NCBI GenBank assembly: GCA_014529385.2
Contig: CM043942.1
Span: 30,654,969 to 30,718,968 of the forward strand
DNA: 64,000 bases
DNA from: Adiantum capillus-veneris
Lineage: Eukaryota; Streptophyta; Polypodiopsida; Polypodiales; Pteridaceae
Direction of reading: 5' to 3'
The notes beneath the pieces were generated by a model. The model saw only the letters and a list, made by a program, of their open reading frames with translations. It was not told where the DNA came from and did not search any database. The position numbers and the translations under genes were made by a program. Of this stretch, positions 59,645-64,000 are shown one piece after another (the stretch's first letter is position 1; the number at the start of each line of letters is the position of its first letter).

Positions 59645-62020
59645 TTAAGTGACCTCCCCGAGGACCAAAATCTCTTTGATGTGATGGGAGTCAATTATGT
59701 AGAAAGTGTCCTTGAACTCCCGAGTTCTCAACTTGTGTACAACTTCTACCATGCCAAAGCTAAGAATTGGAGTTTTAGAACTTGTGTACATTATTTCTTC
59801 TAGTTCAGTGATTGGTAGATTTCCCATCATTATCCAAATGCCATAAGACATTAGACTTGTAGCATAAGGAGCTATCACAGTTGAATAGTTGAACATGTTT
59901 CTCTCTACATAACCATCTGCAAGTTGCAATTTCGTTCTGGTTTTTCTAATAGCTAATTTTTCACATTTCTTCCAAATTTCTTTGGTGGCTATGACTACTC
60001 CAACCCCACTATCAAGTATGGCCATTGTTTTGAGTCCTTTGTGCTCCATTGGTAAGGTGGTGTTTCCTTCGTCTCCTTCACAAGAATCCCCCACCTTATT
60101 CACAGGCACTGATTTTGCCTTGGGTTTATCTTCTGTCGTTTTACTCATTTTATCATCTAAGGGAATATCTTGAAGAGGAGTTTTCAATTCCATCTTCTCT
60201 AGATTTTTGCCCACTTCTCTTCATAGATGTGGTTTGATTCTCAACAACTCTAAGAGAGTAATCGTGCATTATATATGAGTTGGCATTAGTTCATGTAAGC
60301 TTTTAGTATCCATCATTTTTGGTGTGTCTTTCCACTGAGATGGTACCACTCTAATCTTAGATTTGAGTTTGTATTCTTCTATGAAAACTAACAAAGTTTT
60401 CAATGTTTTAGGCTTACTCTCCCCTAATGTTTATGTTCCTGCATCAACGTATAGAGATTGTATATCTTCTAGGTAAAGCTCATGATCCATGTTGATTTCA
60501 GTGATAGGTGCAGACTTAAAAGTTGCACTACCATCCTTCTCATTTCTTATTGTTTCTCATAAGGCTTGTGGCCATGGGTCTTTCACTTCAGGAATTGGCA
60601 TCATCCCTTGTGACCTTGAGTCATTTGTGGTATTAGCCACTACCATATAGTCTAATGGTGTTTCTATCTTTGGTCTCATTTGATCTTCATTTTAGTTCCC
60701 TTGTGCTCATTTTTTCCATCCCTTTCATAGATTAATACTTCTTTCCTAGGGATGTATTGTTTCTCTGGCTCCATTAGAGCTTGAGCTTTCTCTATGCATT
60801 TCAAGTCTTTGTTTCTCAATTTTCGAATGCAGATATGTCAACCATCTTTGTTCCAAGGTCTAGTTGATTTCTAGTCTAGCGTCGTAAGCTTGTAATAGAG
60901 ACTCTAAAGGTTCTATAACTTTGTCAACCAAGATTGAACCTCTTGATGATATCTTGGATGATACCACACCTCTTGTCTGATCCTTGTTTTCCTTTTCATG
61001 TTTTAGCTGCTCCTTGACTTGTTGCAGCTTTTTTTCGAAGGTAGCCTTCTCTTTTAACCTTTTGGCTTTAATTTTGTCTCATTTTGCCTTCCATACTTTT
61101 CTTTGAGTCCTCGTTGATAAGCTCTCAGTTTTTGTTTGAACAAGCAGTTTATGCTCCTCCTCAACAAGTTTGTTTTTGGAAACTTCTTGAGCTTGAGCTC
61201 TAGTCACCGCATTTATAGGAACCGTGGGTTCTACCTCAGATCCGCTTGAAGAAGGTAACACTTTGACAATGTTCATTGTTGTTTTCCCCTTGTTATCCCA
61301 GGATTTTTGGGATAGTTTGAAAGAACATGAGTGATTGCAAATTCATTACAAAATCTAAACATCTCTTTACATTCACCCTCATGTGGACAACTCCTTGTCC
61401 AATGATCACCTCCACATTCATAGCATGGTCCTGGTTTTTATGTAGCTAGTGGTGTAGCCGATGGTTTTTCTTGCATGGTAAGAATGTTCTTTGATCCATA
61501 ACCTTGATTGGCTATGAACATTAAGGTGTTCTCATTCATGGAATAAAGGTTTTCCATTGGTGGTGGCACATACGATGGTCGAGTGTAGTTGACTACTACT
61601 CTACTATTGTTCAAAAGAGGTGGTTGTTTCCCTAGCATATGTTGCAGTCTTGGTTGAGTGCTACACTATGGGGTGGGATGATCCCCTCCACAAGTGTCAC
61701 AACTCCTTATTTATTGTTGTTGTACATTCAGGTTCTGTCTATAGCCTTGGTTTATTCTCCTCACCACTTCTTCAACCAATTGATCAATGTTTGGCATGGT
61801 AGGAGTTTGAACACTCCGCTTTGTTGTGGATTCACTCATCATGGAAGAGGTGCTACTAGTCGCATATTCTACATCTTTTGTCACCTCTCCATAGGACTTA
61901 CGATTGTTAAATAGATATAAATCTTCTCTAGTGAATTGCTCAAATGTTGTGCATGCTTTTAAATGCAGGTTCTTCTTGAGAGTTTCATTCCTCAAGCCCT
62001 CTCTGAAGTAGCATAGCTAT
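59645..62020 (-). pseudogene. Ty3/gypsy gag-protease relic, minus strand
   Basis: Read downward: 61995-61711 Gag C-terminal part (RNETLKKNLHLKAC; VEEVVRRINQ), 61638-61438 linker, then CYECGGDHWTRSC near 61410 (CCHC-type knuckle with one shorter gap), a lysine-rich stretch 61276-61079, and 60214-59645 with AILDSGVGVVIATKE, the aspartic protease active site. The N-terminal Gag and everything after the protease are missing. Shifts between 61079 and 60214 leave no single frame. Confidence 0.7.
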
Positions 62021-62023
62021 CTG

Positions 62024-62863
62024 GCACTAACATGATCATGTCAATACTTTGGGGAGTGACTCGGATGGGGCACACAAACTTTTTAAGGTCCTCAAGAAGT
62101 GAACCTAACAAGAAAATACATCAACTCAATAAGAAAATCACCAACTCCCAAATTGAAAAGTCTGCTTATGTTCTATCTCATTGCTCTAGGTCATCATGCC
62201 ATGTGAATGAACAAACTCAAATGACCATGAAACTTTAAGGGAAGTTGTATTAGGTCTAAGGGGACATGTCGACAAAGTCTGGTCGTAATCTAAAGTGGTA
62301 CCAAAATCGCGACCCATCATAAAATAAGTCATAAAAGCTGCAACAAAATAGCCCAAACAGGTCACTCTAAGTTCTAATAGCGGTCTCCTATGGTCAAAAT
62401 GTCAAAATTTTTTGCTTAGGCTCACAGATGTGTAGTCACAAGCCACAACAGAACTTGAAATGCTTGCATTTAAATGTAAGAGCAAGAGAAGAGGAACACA
62501 TTGTACCTAGAATCAAAATAGGATTACCCAATCACGAGAAAAGTTGACTACAAGATAGAGATGCTTGGCCGCTTAAGCATACGTACACAAAGCTCCTTTC
62601 TTTCCAAAGATAAACCTCTCTTTTATACTAAGGTTATTATCTTTTATACCTAGGGATTTCTAAATCACTAGTGGCTAGGCTCATATAGACCTTTACAAAT
62701 ATCACAAAAGAATTACAACTCATAGAATAGATTTGCTACTTTGGAATCAGGATTTACACATAGATGGCTACAATAGCTCCAAAAAATTGTAGAGGATAAA
62801 TCTATTAAAAATGTGATGTCCAATTAGGTGGGTACCTATATGCTGAAATGGCCAAACACAACA
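62024..62863 (-). repeat. gypsy-type LTR, minus strand
   Basis: The minus-strand start TGTTGTGTTTGGCCATTTCAGCATA at 62863 matches the LTR at 49022. It adjoins the gag-protease relic, so it is that element's 5' LTR. The internal boundary is approximate. Confidence 0.65.
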
Positions 62864-62992
62864 ACCTATATTTGAATATCGATGCCATTTAAACTTATCA
62901 ATGTCCGATTAGGTGGGTACCTATATGCTGAAATGGCCAAACACAACAACCTATATTTGAATATCGATGCCATTTAAACTTATCAATGTGAA
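62823..62992. repeat. 85-bp tandem duplication at LTR edge
   Basis: The unit starting ATTAGGTGGGTACCTATATG at 62823 recurs at 62908, essentially identical. It covers the LTR start and flank. Confidence 0.85.
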
Positions 62993-63077
62993 CAGTGGTT
63001 TCATACAATTTTTTAAAAAAGTCATACTTTATTTTGGGCCTTTTGATCTCAAAGGCAACTCTATTGAGTCTTCTACA

Positions 63078-63700
63078 CATCTTTTTTCCATACTCACAAT
63101 TGTAAGTGGTAGAGTTGTATAATCATAGTAAAGAATATACATTAAGCCTCAATTACAATGTGTGCCATGAGGAGCCATAAGATACCAAAGGGTGTAGACG
63201 TAAGTCTTCTCTAAGCCACTACTTCACAGCCTAATCAAGTTGTGATTTGGATGGTGGGAGGAGTAGCAAAAAAGTAACTTCCTTTAATGTGAAAAAGTGC
63301 TTGCTTCCATACTTGTCTTTACAGTCTTTATGCTTTCCAATAGAGAGAATCCACTCCCTCCTATCTTGCATGATCTCTTCAAATTACTTAGTTGTCATCA
63401 CAGGATTTCCTTTGAATAATTGAAGGTTTCTTGCTTTCCAAAACAAAAAAAAGCAGATAATCTACGTGGAAATTAGAGTGGCTTGGTTTTTGAAAACCTT
63501 CTCTCCTACAATTAAGCCATTCTTGTGGAAGTGGACGTTTTTTCCCCGCAAGACTTCCCGTGATGAAGCATTCTCTGAATAGATGGAGGGGATCTTTGAT
63601 TGTTGCTTTGCACCCTAAGCACAAATATGTGCCTATCCCTCTAGCATTTTCTTTATTTGGAAGTCTTCTTCACATCTTAAGACTTGTACTAAAAAAAAAA
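63078..63700 (-). pseudogene. LINE C-terminal and 3' end relic
   Basis: 63624-63388 reads MCLGCKATIKDPLHLFREC, the zinc-type C-terminal domain of plant LINE ORF2 (compare 53000). The minus-strand 3' end is near 63080 (AGTATGGAAAAAA), same tail type as 45452. Confidence 0.65.
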
Positions 63701-64000
63701 TTATGAATCTCTATATCATCTACAAAATTTGCACTCGAATTAGAAAATTCCCACTAACATGAGCACCTTTAGTGGCCCAAATCATATTTGTGGCTAGGCA
63801 AGAAAAAAATAGACTATAAGAAAGAGGCAAATGTGGCCATTGTAGAGGCATCTTAGAGTCTACTAAAGCCCATAATGTCATCATGATATGTTCACCTCTC
63901 TTGAGGTTGTGTCTTACAGGAATACTACCCTACACTGGTGCTAACAACACCTCTTACCCAATCAAGAGCATTACTACAAATCCAGTAAATATATTGATTG
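63701..64000. other. no supported gene
   Basis: The minus strand may continue the LINE upstream; no clear motif. Confidence 0.3.

Overview
This 64 kb window looks like transposon-rich nuclear DNA from a large-genome land plant. The evidence is two Ty1/copia elements with tRNA-iMet primer sites (TGGTATCAGAGC), Ty3/gypsy gag/protease relics, plant L1-type LINE relics, CT/CA-rich microsatellites, GT-AG introns of 70-250 nt, and no recognisable single-copy host gene. The species cannot be decided from the sequence alone.

Layout. (1) 1-12.2 kb: an old Ty3/gypsy gag-protease element broken by the LEFT copy (520-10387, one end truncated) of an unusual DNA transposon. (2) 12.2-15.4 kb: non-coding DNA and degenerate gag-like tandem repeats. 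(3) 15396-31544: a defective copia element. Its 5' LTR holds a small TTAA-flanked element (15480-16825), and its RNase H region holds the RIGHT copy (21042-30710, complete ends, TA target duplication) of the same DNA transposon, inverted relative to the left copy. (4) 31.5-53 kb: eroded retroelement relics (minus-strand copia gag-protease, LINE reverse transcriptase pieces, a retroposed GC-rich insertion with an 18-bp target duplication, a GC-rich hairpin, LTR-like blocks). (5) 53054-58786: a young, nearly complete minus-strand copia with a CTTAC duplication, inserted in a LINE relic. (6) 59.6-63.7 kb: minus-strand gypsy and LINE relics.

The main discovery is the roughly 9.7-kb DNA transposon seen twice. 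It carries four genes: A (unknown protein), B (a histone H3-like domain fused to an Ulp1-type cysteine protease catalytic segment and an SPKK-rich, linker-histone-like tail), C (acidic unknown protein) and D (a putative DDE transposase whose zinc-ligand and catalytic-Glu arrangement resembles RAG1/Transib/CMC transposases). B and C are divergently transcribed from about 1.2 kb packed with ACGACGCG/CGCGTCGT pairs. A and B converge, as do C and D. The H3 tail keeps residues 1-9 of canonical H3 exactly, including K4 and K9, so the product could act as a histone mimic with attached protease and DNA-binding tail. That function is inference. The two copies carry different lesions: D is broken in both, while B and C are open in the right copy, where B has lost its protease catalytic exon.
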